From assembly GCF_028278985.1 (NCBI RefSeq), contig NZ_JANQTA010000014.1, positions 1-44,606 of the forward strand: a DNA stretch of 44,606 bases, given 5' to 3'. Both the position numbers and the translations under genes were made by a program. The notes beneath the pieces were generated by a model, which made no database searches, was not told the origin of the DNA, and worked only from the letters and a program-made list of their open reading frames with translations. This stretch comes from Candidatus Nitrosopumilus sp. Its GTDB lineage: Archaea; Thermoproteota; Nitrososphaeria; Nitrososphaerales; Nitrosopumilaceae. Each line of letters opens with the position of its first letter. Position 1 is the first letter of the stretch. Below are positions 1 through 7,902 of this stretch, one piece after another.

Positions 1-672
1 ACTCCCGAACCCCAAAGTCCAAGAGGTTCATTACCAAAAGAATCATCAGAAGAACTTGCTCAAGAATTGGATTTAGCTCCAGAACCTGTTACTGAAGAAA
101 CTCCAGAACCAAAAGAGGAAGAAGCTACCGAAGAACAATTAGCTTACTTGGAAAAACTCCAAGAACAAATTAATGATTTAGAGGGAATTCTTCAATCTCA
201 ATCAACTGAACCACAACCAGAGCCTGAACCAGAAGAGGAAGAAGCTACTCCAGAACAATTTTCTCAATTAGAATTACTTCAAGATCAAATTGATGAACTT
301 GAGAAAGCAATCTCTAATAATGCAAAAAATCAATCATCAAAAAATGATTCAAGCTCACTTAACAATGTAAAAGAACTTGAGAAAGAAATTGAAAAATTAG
401 AAGCAGCAGATGTTGAGCACGAAATTATTCAAAAACTTCAAAAACAAAATAAAAAATTAGATGCAATAGAGAAAAAACTCAATTCATCTCCAAAAACACA
501 AGAAAAACCTGTTCAATTTGAAAATGTCCCTGAGGCCTACTGTGTTAAATGTAAAGCTAAGAGGCCCATTAGTGAACCTGAAGAAACGGTTATGAAAAAT
601 GGAAGACCTGCAATTAAAGGTCGTTGTTCAGTATGTAATTGTAAAGTTTTTCGAATAGGAAAAATGAAATAA
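1..672 (+). CDS. Acidic coiled-coil protein with C-terminal DUF5679-type zinc ribbon (5' partial)
   Basis: The frame is open from the first base of the window, so the gene begins upstream; the TTG at 67 is not a convincing start. The visible 224 residues are Pro/Glu-rich and contain two near-identical units (EEEATEEQLAYLEKLQEQIN and EEEATPEQFSQLELLQDQID) separated by a PQPEPEPEEE linker, then a long charged predicted coiled coil. The last ~45 residues form a small zinc ribbon, with CVKC followed about 30 residues later by CSVC and a further Cys, matching the DUF5679 family common in Thaumarchaeota. The function is unknown. The fold suggests a scaffold or nucleic-acid/protein-binding role, which is inference. 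It converges with the next gene, 11 bases away. Confidence 0.8.
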   Translation, partial: TPEPQSPRGSLPKESSEELAQELDLAPEPVTEETPEPKEEEATEEQLAYLEKLQEQINDLEGILQSQSTEPQPEPEPEEEEATPEQFSQLELLQDQIDELEKAISNNAKNQSSKNDSSSLNNVKELEKEIEKLEAADVEHEIIQKLQKQNKKLDAIEKKLNSSPKTQEKPVQFENVPEAYCVKCKAKRPISEPEETVMKNGRPAIKGRCSVCNCKVFRIGKMK

Positions 673-683
673 TTTTTTAGAAT

Positions 684-1157
684 TTACATTTGTCCAGATT
701 GCCACGCTTGATTGAATCTTTTAATGGCCTCTTGATATGCTTTAACAGAATCAGTTCCTGAGGTTTTCAAGAATCTCTCCCACTGTTCGTTAAATTTTTT
801 CACTGATTCAATGTTTGTTTCTTTGAAAATGTTTTCCATCATCTTTGTTTGTTGCTTGATATATTCAGGTCCTATTTCTTCCCAAGTGTTTTCCCAACTT
901 GAGCTAACTTTCTTCAATAATTCAGCATCCGATTCTAGAGCTTTTTGACATGCGTCATGATATGTCATCAATGTTTCATTAGTAGCCTTTTGCCATTGTG
1001 CTAGAGATTCCTTCCATCCATTTAATGCGGCATTATACTCTCTCCATGCTTTGTCAAATTCTGGTTTTTTTGAGGCTGCTTTGGCTTGCTTTTTTGGTTT
1101 TGCAGCTGCTTTTTTTGTGGGTTTTTTCTTTGCTGTAGTCTTTTTCTTTGCTGCCAT
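684..1157 (-). CDS. Lysine-rich, phasin-like helical protein
   Basis: 157 residues. The first ~32 are a histone H1-like tail of AAKKK/KPKK/AKAA repeats. The remaining ~125 are aromatic-rich amphipathic helices (WREYNAALNGW, WENTWEEIGPEY, NEQWERFLK), resembling phasin-type polyhydroxyalkanoate granule proteins, many of which also carry an Ala/Lys-rich tail. It could equally be a nucleoid-associated protein. No PHA synthase gene lies in this window, so the granule role is only a suggestion. A TATA-like GATTTAAC on the minus strand (about 1181-1188) is centred ~26 bases before the ATG, so the mRNA is probably leaderless. Confidence 0.7.
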   Translation of the reverse strand: MAAKKKTTAKKKPTKKAAAKPKKQAKAASKKPEFDKAWREYNAALNGWKESLAQWQKATNETLMTYHDACQKALESDAELLKKVSSSWENTWEEIGPEYIKQQTKMMENIFKETNIESVKKFNEQWERFLKTSGTDSVKAYQEAIKRFNQAWQSGQM

Positions 1158-1455
1158 AAATTCATTGAAAAAAGGTAGATGTTAAATCTTTCAACACTTT
1201 CATTGTTTGAAAAACAGGAATTAGATTTGAGATGCTTTAGTAAATTTTGTGGGATGAGTCTCATTTTTTGAGATAAACAATTCATAATGCTTTTTACAAA
1301 GATTTCTAGTTTCTCTGAAACTAATTTTAACTGTTTTAATTGATTGTAATTTACATTCTGAAATACTGCACTGCATGAATGATTTTTGAGATCTTTTCTA
1401 ATAAAACTTTGAAATAATGATATAACCTGGCTAGATTTTTATCAATGAAATTATC
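1158..1455. other. Intergenic region between divergent genes
   Basis: About 300 AT-rich bases between the phasin-like gene (minus) and the small orphan (plus). It holds the two outward promoters: GATTTAAC near 1181-1188 on minus, and TGATATAAC near 1418-1426 on plus. I see no RNA gene or repeat. An open frame on the minus strand (1022-1285) has runs of Gln and Lys expected from reading a lysine-rich gene out of frame, so it is not counted as a gene. Confidence 0.5.
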
Positions 1456-1674
1456 ATGAATTTTATGGATGATGATGAGAAAGGAAAACGATTCTTAGAA
1501 TTAATTGATGAACAAAGTAATCTTCAGTGGAGTATTGTATCCAAAGTTTCAGCCTTGATCAAATCTGAATGGCAATCTTCAAACTTACAAAATGAGTTGA
1601 AAGAACTGGTTCAAAAACATGAATCAATTACAAAAGAATTGAACAGTTTAGATGAAAATAACAGCATGTTATAG
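1456..1674 (+). CDS. Small coiled-coil hypothetical protein
   Basis: 72 residues, acidic, and almost entirely predicted helix (LELIDEQSNLQWSIVSKVSAL, then ELKELVQKHESITKEL). No family was recognised. A TATA-like TGATATAAC at 1418-1426 sits about 33 bases before the ATG, giving a short leader. Its stop overlaps the 3' end of the heme O synthase gene on the other strand by 6 bases. It could be a small regulatory or adaptor protein, but nothing in the sequence says which. Confidence 0.55.
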   Translation: MNFMDDDEKGKRFLELIDEQSNLQWSIVSKVSALIKSEWQSSNLQNELKELVQKHESITKELNSLDENNSML

Positions 1675-2598
1675 TGCTGAATCTACCATTAATGCAATAA
1701 ACAATACTGCAAGATATGGACTAGAGAATTTGAATAAAGTCCAAGAAGCTTTTTCCATTGGTTTTGCAATTACCCAGGCTGATAATGCAACCATTAATGC
1801 CCCTGATGCAATAGCAGTCCATAGATATACTCCTCCAATCATTGGTTCACCATTTTCTGTAGTGATGAAGAATGGTGCAATTGAGAACAGTACCATGACT
1901 ACTGTTGATAATGCAATAGCTCTTGCTGATGTTTTCTCAGACTGTACAGCAGTTAACATTGGGACGTTTACTTTATTGTAATCTTCTTTGAAATGTAGAG
2001 TTAATGCCCAAATGTGCATTGGAATCCAAATAAACACTAATCCTGCCATTGCAAGTCCCATAGTCCACAAATCTGACATTGTAACTGCAACCCATCCAAT
2101 CATTGGTGGTGAACCTCCACATAAACCTCCGAGAATAATGTTTGTTCTTGAATTTCGTTTTAATGCATACGAGTAAACAAGAATGTTGTTTAGTAATCCA
2201 AACGCAATAAATGCAGTAGCCCATAGTCCTTGTTCCAAAGTTGTTGTAAAAGAAATTCCAAATGCCAAAACTAATGAAATTCCTGCTAAAGCTAATCCAA
2301 AGTTTCTTGCTTTTACAGCTGGATAGATCCTTTTTGATGGAAGTGGTCTTCCTTTTGTTCTTTCCATAATTGCATCAATATCTCTATCATGATAATTTGT
2401 CAAAGTATTTGCTGCTGCAGAACCAGCTGCAACTGAAAATATCATTAATGCCCAAGTTGGAAGAGAAATTTCAATTCCATAAATATTGGATGCAGTTAAA
2501 GCTGCTCCAAATGCTGTAAATACTAACAAATACCAAATTTTTGGTTTTGTTAATTCATAATATACTGCAACACGGGATTCAGACTTTTGTTTTTGCAA
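1669..2598 (-). CDS. ctaB: Protoheme IX farnesyltransferase (heme O synthase)
   Basis: 309 residues, a polytopic UbiA-family prenyltransferase. It transfers a farnesyl group to protoheme IX to make heme O, used directly or via heme A in heme-copper terminal oxidases. The signature Asp-rich loop NYHDRDIDAIMERTKGRPLP (residues ~67-86) binds the prenyl diphosphate through Mg. The family's GGSPPMIGW and KVNVPML stretches follow, with several hydrophobic segments to the C-terminus. Length is normal for CtaB/CyoE/COX10. It starts 2 bases after the stop of the AsnC regulator, so the two are probably co-transcribed and the regulator may respond to redox or heme status (inference). Confidence 0.93.
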   Translation of the reverse strand: MQKQKSESRVAVYYELTKPKIWYLLVFTAFGAALTASNIYGIEISLPTWALMIFSVAAGSAAANTLTNYHDRDIDAIMERTKGRPLPSKRIYPAVKARNFGLALAGISLVLAFGISFTTTLEQGLWATAFIAFGLLNNILVYSYALKRNSRTNIILGGLCGGSPPMIGWVAVTMSDLWTMGLAMAGLVFIWIPMHIWALTLHFKEDYNKVNVPMLTAVQSEKTSARAIALSTVVMVLFSIAPFFITTENGEPMIGGVYLWTAIASGALMVALSAWVIAKPMEKASWTLFKFSSPYLAVLFIALMVDSAL

Positions 2599-2600
2599 TA

Positions 2601-3068
2601 TTATTCACTATCCTTTGATGGCATATATGGCATTGCTTTTGTTCGTGATTTCATCTCGATAAATGACTCTGAAGATTGGATCCCTTCAATTCTTCCTATT
2701 TTTTCAGAAACCATTTTGTGCATTTGATCCAAAGATCTTGAATACATTGTTACAAGAATATCAAATCTTCCTGTGACTTCGGCTACTTCTCTTACTCCAT
2801 CAATTTTGAATAATTCATCAATAATATGATCTCGTTTTTTAGTATCCATGTTAATTCCCGTAAGGGCTTTTACATTATAGCCTAATTCAGGATCATTTAC
2901 TACAATTGTAAATCGCTCAATTAACTTTCTTTTCACCAGTCTCTTAATTCTAGAATAAACAACTGATGAATTGACATTGATCTTTTTTGATAATCGTGGT
3001 ACAGAAATTGAAGCATCATTAGATAATTCTGATAAAATCTGTAAATCCAGATCATCAACTTTTGCCGT
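2601..3068 (-). CDS. Lrp/AsnC-family transcriptional regulator, start codon disrupted
   Basis: The C-terminal part from GTG 2936 is a classic ligand-sensing AsnC/RAM domain (residues GVREVAEVTGRFDILV, typical of Lrp). Upstream in the same frame, 2937-3068 encodes a winged helix-turn-helix (VDDLDLQILSELSNDASIS, then VPRLSKKI, SSVVYSRIKRL), so the full protein is about 155 residues as usual for the family. However, this frame has no ATG, GTG or TTG between its upstream stop (TGA 3069-3071) and the HTH; the first codon is ACG. A TTG at 3072-3070 would enter the frame if the A4 run at 3060-3063 were A3, giving MNGKVDDLDLQ. The end at 3068 is the open-frame limit, not a proven start. A strong TATA lies at 3101-3110. 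Confidence 0.75.
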   Translation of the reverse strand, partial: TAKVDDLDLQILSELSNDASISVPRLSKKINVNSSVVYSRIKRLVKRKLIERFTIVVNDPELGYNVKALTGINMDTKKRDHIIDELFKIDGVREVAEVTGRFDILVTMYSRSLDQMHKMVSEKIGRIEGIQSSESFIEMKSRTKAMPYMPSKDSE

Positions 3069-3100
3069 TCAAAACACCCGAGTCGATCTAGATTTCTGGT

Positions 3101-3110
3101 TCTTATAAAG
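3101..3110 (-). promoter_or_regulatory. TATA box of the AsnC-ctaB operon
   Basis: On the minus strand the sequence is CTTTATAAGA, a near-ideal archaeal TATA box. Transcription would start near 3080, only ~8-12 bases before the TTG 3072/ACG 3068 region. This supports translation beginning there, and so an intact DNA-binding domain, rather than at GTG 2936. Confidence 0.65.
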
Positions 3111-3119
3111 TTATTATTG

Positions 3120-3136
3120 AAAAAATTGCAAAAAAA
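3120..3136 (-). terminator. Oligo-T terminator after asd
   Basis: Directly after the asd stop, the minus strand carries a run of seven T (3136-3130) and then six T (3125-3120). Such T-tracts are intrinsic terminators in archaea. It separates asd from the AsnC promoter that follows on the same strand. Confidence 0.5.
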
Positions 3137-3139
3137 TGT

Positions 3140-4216
3140 CTAAATTTTACCTTTTTTGTATAGCATTTCTGCTAACAAAACTGCACCTTTTGCAGAACCC
3201 ATTTTCTTGTTGTGTGAGAACAACATGTACTTTAGTCCTTTATCGAACAACTCTTCTTTCTCAACTCTACCAATTGTTGTAGTCATTCCATCTCCTACTG
3301 ATCTTTCCATTCTTGGTTGAGGTCTTGTAGGATCTTCATGAAATGCATAGTACTCTTTTGGAGCTGATGGTAATCCTTCAACAGAAATACTTTGGTTGTA
3401 ACTATTGTAAAGCTCTTTTGCTTTTGAAGGATCAATATCTTCTGATGTTTCTACAAAGACAGATTCAGTATGTCCATCAATTACTGGAACTCTTGTACAT
3501 GTACAACTAACTCTAATATCAGCATCCTCAATCTTTCCATCCTTTAGTTTTCCTAAAATTTTTCTTGTTTCTAGTCTGACTTTACCTTCTTCTTTAGGAA
3601 TGTATGGCAAGATGTTATCTGTAATGCCCATTGCTGAAACACCTGATTTTCCACCACCTGAAATTGCTTGCATTGAAGTCATCATGACTTTCTTTGCACC
3701 ATATTTTTCAAGTAATGGTTTTAGTGTAATTGCTAATCCTGTAGTAGTACAGTTTGGTAATGGTGCAACAAATCCTTTCCAGTTACGGTTTTTCTTTTGA
3801 GTCTCAATCAATTCTGCTTGTTCATCATTTACTCCTGGAATGAGAATAGGAACATCTTCTTCGTATCTGTATGCAGAACTAGTTGAAACAACTGGTAATT
3901 CAGCTGCCATTTTAGTTTCAATATCTCTTGCAGCCTGTGACTCTACTGCTGAAAATATCAGGTCTAATTGTGATGTGTCTAACTCGTCAATTTTTTTGAC
4001 AGTCATTGATTTGATGTAATCTGGGATTTCGCCACCGACATCCCACATGATAATTCCGCCTTCATTTCGAATGGCATCAAGATAATTCTTACCTGCTGAG
4101 CGCTCAGATGCAGCAATTTGTGTTACTTCAAACCATGGATGGTTGTTTAAGGATTGAACAAACTCTTGTCCTACCGATCCGGTAACCCCGATGATTGCTA
4201 CTCTTTTTTTATCCAT
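3140..4216 (-). CDS. asd: Aspartate-semialdehyde dehydrogenase
   Basis: 358 residues. It reduces aspartyl-4-phosphate to aspartate semialdehyde with NADPH, the branch point to Thr, Met and Lys. The N-terminus has the Rossmann loop GVTGSVGQEF. The catalytic Cys156 is in PLPNCTTTG, and the active-site His is in the VIDGHTES segment. Archaeal-type ASADH is also the parent fold of the Sulfolobales malonyl-CoA reductase, so a role in the hydroxypropionate/hydroxybutyrate carbon-fixation cycle is a less likely alternative. A TATA-like GATTATTAAT at 4241-4250 is ~28 bases before ATG 4216, suggesting a leaderless mRNA. It is divergent from the cobalamin operon. Confidence 0.88.
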   Translation of the reverse strand: MDKKRVAIIGVTGSVGQEFVQSLNNHPWFEVTQIAASERSAGKNYLDAIRNEGGIIMWDVGGEIPDYIKSMTVKKIDELDTSQLDLIFSAVESQAARDIETKMAAELPVVSTSSAYRYEEDVPILIPGVNDEQAELIETQKKNRNWKGFVAPLPNCTTTGLAITLKPLLEKYGAKKVMMTSMQAISGGGKSGVSAMGITDNILPYIPKEEGKVRLETRKILGKLKDGKIEDADIRVSCTCTRVPVIDGHTESVFVETSEDIDPSKAKELYNSYNQSISVEGLPSAPKEYYAFHEDPTRPQPRMERSVGDGMTTTIGRVEKEELFDKGLKYMLFSHNKKMGSAKGAVLLAEMLYKKGKI

Positions 4217-4300
4217 AATATTGGTAAATGATCGCTTTCAATTAATAATCGTTTTCTGAATTACCAAAACATACTAAATCGCCTAAACCCATTTTGAACT

Positions 4301-5380
4301 GTGAAAATAACGGTAAAATCCTCTATTGTGAAACATTCTCCAATATCTCATGGTGGCAAAAATTCCAGAAATCTTGATTCTGATGTACTGGATTTCAGCT
4401 CAAATGTGAATCCCTTAGGATGTCCAAAATCTGTAAAAAATCAACTAAAGGCAAATATCACAAAAATTGAGGATTATCCAGATTTTGATTCTGATTCACT
4501 CATTTCAAGCCTCAAAAAATATACAAAATTTGAAAAATCCCATATTGTTGTAGGCAATGGTGCCGTTGAATTAATCTATAATTTTTGTTCAGCATTCATA
4601 TCAAAGAATTCTAAAGTCTTGATTGCAGTTCCAACTTTTCAAGAATATGAATCAGCTTCTTTACTAAACAATGCATCCTTAACTTTTTTCAAATCTATGG
4701 ATCTAGCACAAGATCTTGATTCATTTATTTCAAAAATCCCAAAAAAAGGATTTGTGTTTATTTGTAATCCGAATAATCCTACTGGAACAATACTCTCACG
4801 TAAACAAATGTGTAAAATCATTTCTGCAGCAAAAAAATTATCAACATTAGTATTTGTTGATGAATGCTTTATTGAGATGGTTCCAAATTCAAATGAATCG
4901 ATTTTAAATGACATTAAAAAATTTGATAATTTGTTTGTTTTAAGATCTCTTACAAAATCATTTGGAATACCTGGAATTAGAATTGGCTATGCCATTAGTT
5001 CTAAAAATATAATTTCAATAATGAAAAAGATCAAAATCCCATGGAGTGTAAATTCCTTAGCACAAGATGCTGGAATCACTGCACTATCAAACAAAGAATA
5101 CCTAACTACTTCCAAAAAATTAATTCAACAAGAAAATAATTTTCTTCAAAATAAAATTAACAGCATCGATGGCTTTCATTGTTATGATTCAGCTACAACT
5201 TTTATTTTAATTAAAACCAAAAAGAATTCTACACTATTACAAAACAAATTATTAAAAAAGAAAATATTAATTCGTGATTGTAAAAATTTTCGTGGATTAA
5301 ACAGTAATTATATTCGAGTAGCAATAAAATCTCATAAAGAAAACCTAAAACTTGTTTCAGCTTTGGAGAGTTTGAAATGA
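4301..5380 (+). CDS. cobD: Histidinol-phosphate aminotransferase-like PLP enzyme, probable L-threonine-phosphate decarboxylase (cobalamin)
   Basis: 359 residues from a GTG start, a fold-type I PLP enzyme. The PLP lysine is K219 in SLTKSFGIPG; NPNNPTG (residues ~156-162) and VDECF are the cofactor-contact motifs. The N-terminal HGG and FSSNVNPLG motifs are typical of CobD/CobC rather than HisC. CobD makes (R)-1-amino-2-propanol phosphate, the arm joined to cobyric acid by CbiB, and the next four genes are all cobalamin genes. A true hisC lies at 30758, so this copy is free for the B12 role. It overlaps the next gene by 4 bases (ATGA). It is the first gene of the operon, with a weak TATA-like ACTAAATC about 25 bases upstream. 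Confidence 0.83.
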   Translation: MKITVKSSIVKHSPISHGGKNSRNLDSDVLDFSSNVNPLGCPKSVKNQLKANITKIEDYPDFDSDSLISSLKKYTKFEKSHIVVGNGAVELIYNFCSAFISKNSKVLIAVPTFQEYESASLLNNASLTFFKSMDLAQDLDSFISKIPKKGFVFICNPNNPTGTILSRKQMCKIISAAKKLSTLVFVDECFIEMVPNSNESILNDIKKFDNLFVLRSLTKSFGIPGIRIGYAISSKNIISIMKKIKIPWSVNSLAQDAGITALSNKEYLTTSKKLIQQENNFLQNKINSIDGFHCYDSATTFILIKTKKNSTLLQNKLLKKKILIRDCKNFRGLNSNYIRVAIKSHKENLKLVSALESLK

Positions 5381-6216
5381 AATCATTAATGATTCAGGGA
5401 ACTTCTTCTGGTTCGGGTAAAACAACTATGGTGGCTGCATTATGCCGAATCTTTTCTGACATGGGATATCGTGTAGCTCCATTCAAATCTCAAAATATGT
5501 CAAATTATGCCTATTCTACGCCTAATTTTGAGATTTCACGAGCACAAGCCATTCAGGCTATAGGTGCCAGATGTGAAATTACACCAAAACTAAACCCCAT
5601 TTTACTAAAGCCGCTTGGAAATTACTATAGCATGGTGTATCTTGATGGAAAGCGATACAAGAAAATGCATGCAAAAGACTACTATGAAAAATTTGTTAAT
5701 TCCAAAGGTATGAAGACTGCAACTGATTCTTTGAAAACTTTGCAGAAAAATTTTGATTTTGTAATTTTAGAGGGTGCAGGATCTCCTGCTGAAATTAATT
5801 TACAAAAATATGACATTGCAAATATGAAAATTGCATCAAAGGCAAATGCATCTGTTCTTTTAGTCTCTGATATTGATAAAGGTGGATCTTTTGCAAGTAT
5901 TGTCGGTACGATATCTTTAATTGAAAAAAAATATCAAAAGCTTGTTCAAGGATTTATTTTTAATAAATTCCGTGGAGATATTGATGTCTTAAAACCAGGA
6001 TTCTCAAAACTCAAAAAAATTACAAAGATACCTACCTTAGGAACCATTCCTACAATTGAAATTGGATTACCTGAAGAAGACTCACTTCATGCAAATCCAA
6101 AAAACATTTCTTGGAATAAGAAAAATCTTTCAAAAATTGATAATCAATTAGATAAACTTGCAAAAACTGTCAAATCTAATCTAGATATTAAAGCAATAGA
6201 GAGGATGATTAAATGA
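5377..6216 (+). CDS. cobQ: Cobyric acid synthase ATPase domain, lacking the glutaminase domain
   Basis: 279 residues. The N-terminal half of CobQ/CbiP is clear: P-loop GTSSGSGKTT (residues 8-17), the hallmark PFKSQNMSNYA, ISRAQAIQA, LNPILLKP, VILEGAGSPAEINL and SDIDKGGSFASI. CobQ normally continues to ~480-500 residues with a class I glutamine amidotransferase domain that supplies ammonia to the four side-chain amidations. Here the protein ends after the ATPase domain and a short helical tail, with no Cys-His-Glu glutaminase. The stop overlaps the cbiB start (ATGA), so the gene looks intact and not cut by a frameshift. The ammonia may come from solution or from a separate glutaminase. Confidence 0.85.
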   Translation: MKSLMIQGTSSGSGKTTMVAALCRIFSDMGYRVAPFKSQNMSNYAYSTPNFEISRAQAIQAIGARCEITPKLNPILLKPLGNYYSMVYLDGKRYKKMHAKDYYEKFVNSKGMKTATDSLKTLQKNFDFVILEGAGSPAEINLQKYDIANMKIASKANASVLLVSDIDKGGSFASIVGTISLIEKKYQKLVQGFIFNKFRGDIDVLKPGFSKLKKITKIPTLGTIPTIEIGLPEEDSLHANPKNISWNKKNLSKIDNQLDKLAKTVKSNLDIKAIERMIK

Positions 6217-7184
6217 TTCTAGAATCTATTTTGATAATTGGATTTGCAATATTATTAGATTTTAAGTTTGGTGATCCTAAAAGTAAGTTTCATCCCACTG
6301 CATGGATAGGAAATTTGATTGCAAAGTTAGTTCCAACTGCAAAAAATCCAAATCATATTGTTGAAAAAATTGGAGGAATCATGATTCTAAGTATTACTGC
6401 AGGAATTGTCTTCATTATAACTTCTGGAATAGTTTATGGTTTTTCACTTATTTCGGATTATTTTGTTTCAGTAATTGTTTCTGTAATAGTTGGTGGTATT
6501 TTGGTGAAAACTACATTTGCAATTCGTGGTATGGAAAATCATGCAAAAGCAGTTTTAGATTCTCTTGATGCAAACAAACTAGAAAATGCAAGGGACAATC
6601 TATCCATGATTGTCAAGCGTGATACCTCAAAATTGGACCAAAATCATGTAATTTCAGGCGTGTTGGAGAGCATTAGTGAAAATACTGTAGATGGAATCAC
6701 AGGTCCAATGTTTTATTATGCATTATTTGGACTACCCGGAGCATTTGTCTATAGAGTTGTTAATACTGCAGATTCCATGATAGGTTACAAAACTGATTTA
6801 TTCAAAAACATTGGTTGGTTTACTGCAAAGTGTGATACTGTTCTTAATTACATTCCTTCAAGACTTACAGGATTTCTGATGATAATTGCAGCGGCTCTAT
6901 TACAAAATAATTGGAAAGAGTCCTACAAGATCATGGTTAGAGATGGACGAAAAACCGAAAGTCCAAATGCTGGATATCCAATGGCAGCATTAGCTGGTGC
7001 TTTAGGTACCAAATTTGAAAAAATTGATCATTACCAGTTAGGTGATGGGGAAATTCCATTGTCTAAAAAGCATGTTTATTCTGCAATTTCATTAATGAAA
7101 ATTACTTCATTGTTGTTTTTTGGAATTGTTGTAATTCCAATAATTACTATTTTGTCTATGTTGGGATGGTGGATTCATGCTTAA
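6213..7184 (+). CDS. cbiB: Adenosylcobinamide-phosphate synthase
   Basis: 323 residues, an integral membrane enzyme of the CbiB/CobD family that joins adenosylcobyric acid to aminopropanol phosphate. Family motifs are FGDPKSKFHPTAWIGNLI near the N-terminus, ESISENTVDGITGPMFYYAL, VNTADSMIGYKT and SPNAGYPMAALAGALG. There are several hydrophobic helices, including a C-terminal one. It overlaps cobQ by 4 bases and cobS by 8 bases, so translation is coupled. Confidence 0.93.
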   Translation: MILESILIIGFAILLDFKFGDPKSKFHPTAWIGNLIAKLVPTAKNPNHIVEKIGGIMILSITAGIVFIITSGIVYGFSLISDYFVSVIVSVIVGGILVKTTFAIRGMENHAKAVLDSLDANKLENARDNLSMIVKRDTSKLDQNHVISGVLESISENTVDGITGPMFYYALFGLPGAFVYRVVNTADSMIGYKTDLFKNIGWFTAKCDTVLNYIPSRLTGFLMIIAAALLQNNWKESYKIMVRDGRKTESPNAGYPMAALAGALGTKFEKIDHYQLGDGEIPLSKKHVYSAISLMKITSLLFFGIVVIPIITILSMLGWWIHA

Positions 7185-7902
7185 AGAAATTGGATCTGTT
7201 TTTTCATTTCTCACTATATTCCCATCATCAAATGCAACAATAGAAAATATTGCAAAATACATGTATGTATTTCCAATTGTAGGTATTGTTATAGGACTGT
7301 TAATTGGTTCATTTGGATTTGGTTTATCATTTGTCTTTGATCCATTGCTTGTTAGTTTACTAGTTGTTGCATCTTTAGCAATCGTAACTGGAATTCATCA
7401 TGCAGATGGATTAGCTGATTTTGCAGATGGATTGATGGTTAAAGGAAGTAAAGATAAGAAAATTTCTGCAATGAAGGATCTAAACACAGGTTCTGCTGGA
7501 ATTGTAGCTATTGTGTTGTATTTGGTTGGATTAATCATGACAATTTCATTAACCTCTGGATTTGATTTATTCAAAGCAATTCTCATCAGTGAAATTCTTG
7601 CAAAATTCTCAATGGTACTGATGGCAAGCTTGGGAAATTCTGCTTCTCTAGGCTCGAGTTCTCCCTTTGTATCCATAATGAAAGATAAACGAAAACTTGC
7701 TGCAGCATTTTTGATAATGATTATTCCAGTACTGTTGATTGGTGAAACAACAGGCTTGATCATGCTTGGAGTAACAGTAACTTTAACGCTATTCATACTA
7801 GCCATTTCTACTCGTAGTTTTGGCGGAATTACTGGCGATGTCCTTGGAGCATCAAATGAACTTAGTAGGTTGGCATCATTGATGGTGTTTGTTTCTATAT
7901 GA
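7177..7902 (+). CDS. cobS: Adenosylcobinamide-GDP ribazoletransferase (cobalamin synthase)
   Basis: 241 residues, a polytopic membrane protein that performs the last lower-ligand attachment, joining adenosylcobinamide-GDP to alpha-ribazole. The Asp-rich Mg-binding motif HHADGLADFADGLM lies at residues ~72-85. Residues TGSAGIVAIVLY and the C-terminal RSFGGITGDVLGA are also characteristic. Length is normal. It overlaps cobY by 4 bases. Confidence 0.92.
   Translation: MLKEIGSVFSFLTIFPSSNATIENIAKYMYVFPIVGIVIGLLIGSFGFGLSFVFDPLLVSLLVVASLAIVTGIHHADGLADFADGLMVKGSKDKKISAMKDLNTGSAGIVAIVLYLVGLIMTISLTSGFDLFKAILISEILAKFSMVLMASLGNSASLGSSSPFVSIMKDKRKLAAAFLIMIIPVLLIGETTGLIMLGVTVTLTLFILAISTRSFGGITGDVLGASNELSRLASLMVFVSI

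Noticed and set aside
1022-1285. Minus-strand open frame of 87 residues
   Set aside because: Mostly overlaps the lysine-rich gene; its Gln/Lys runs are the out-of-frame reading of AAA-rich codons.
5377-6216. CobQ as a frameshifted pseudogene
   Set aside because: The stop overlaps the cbiB start (ATGA) and no glutaminase-like sequence follows in any frame, so the short form looks genuine.
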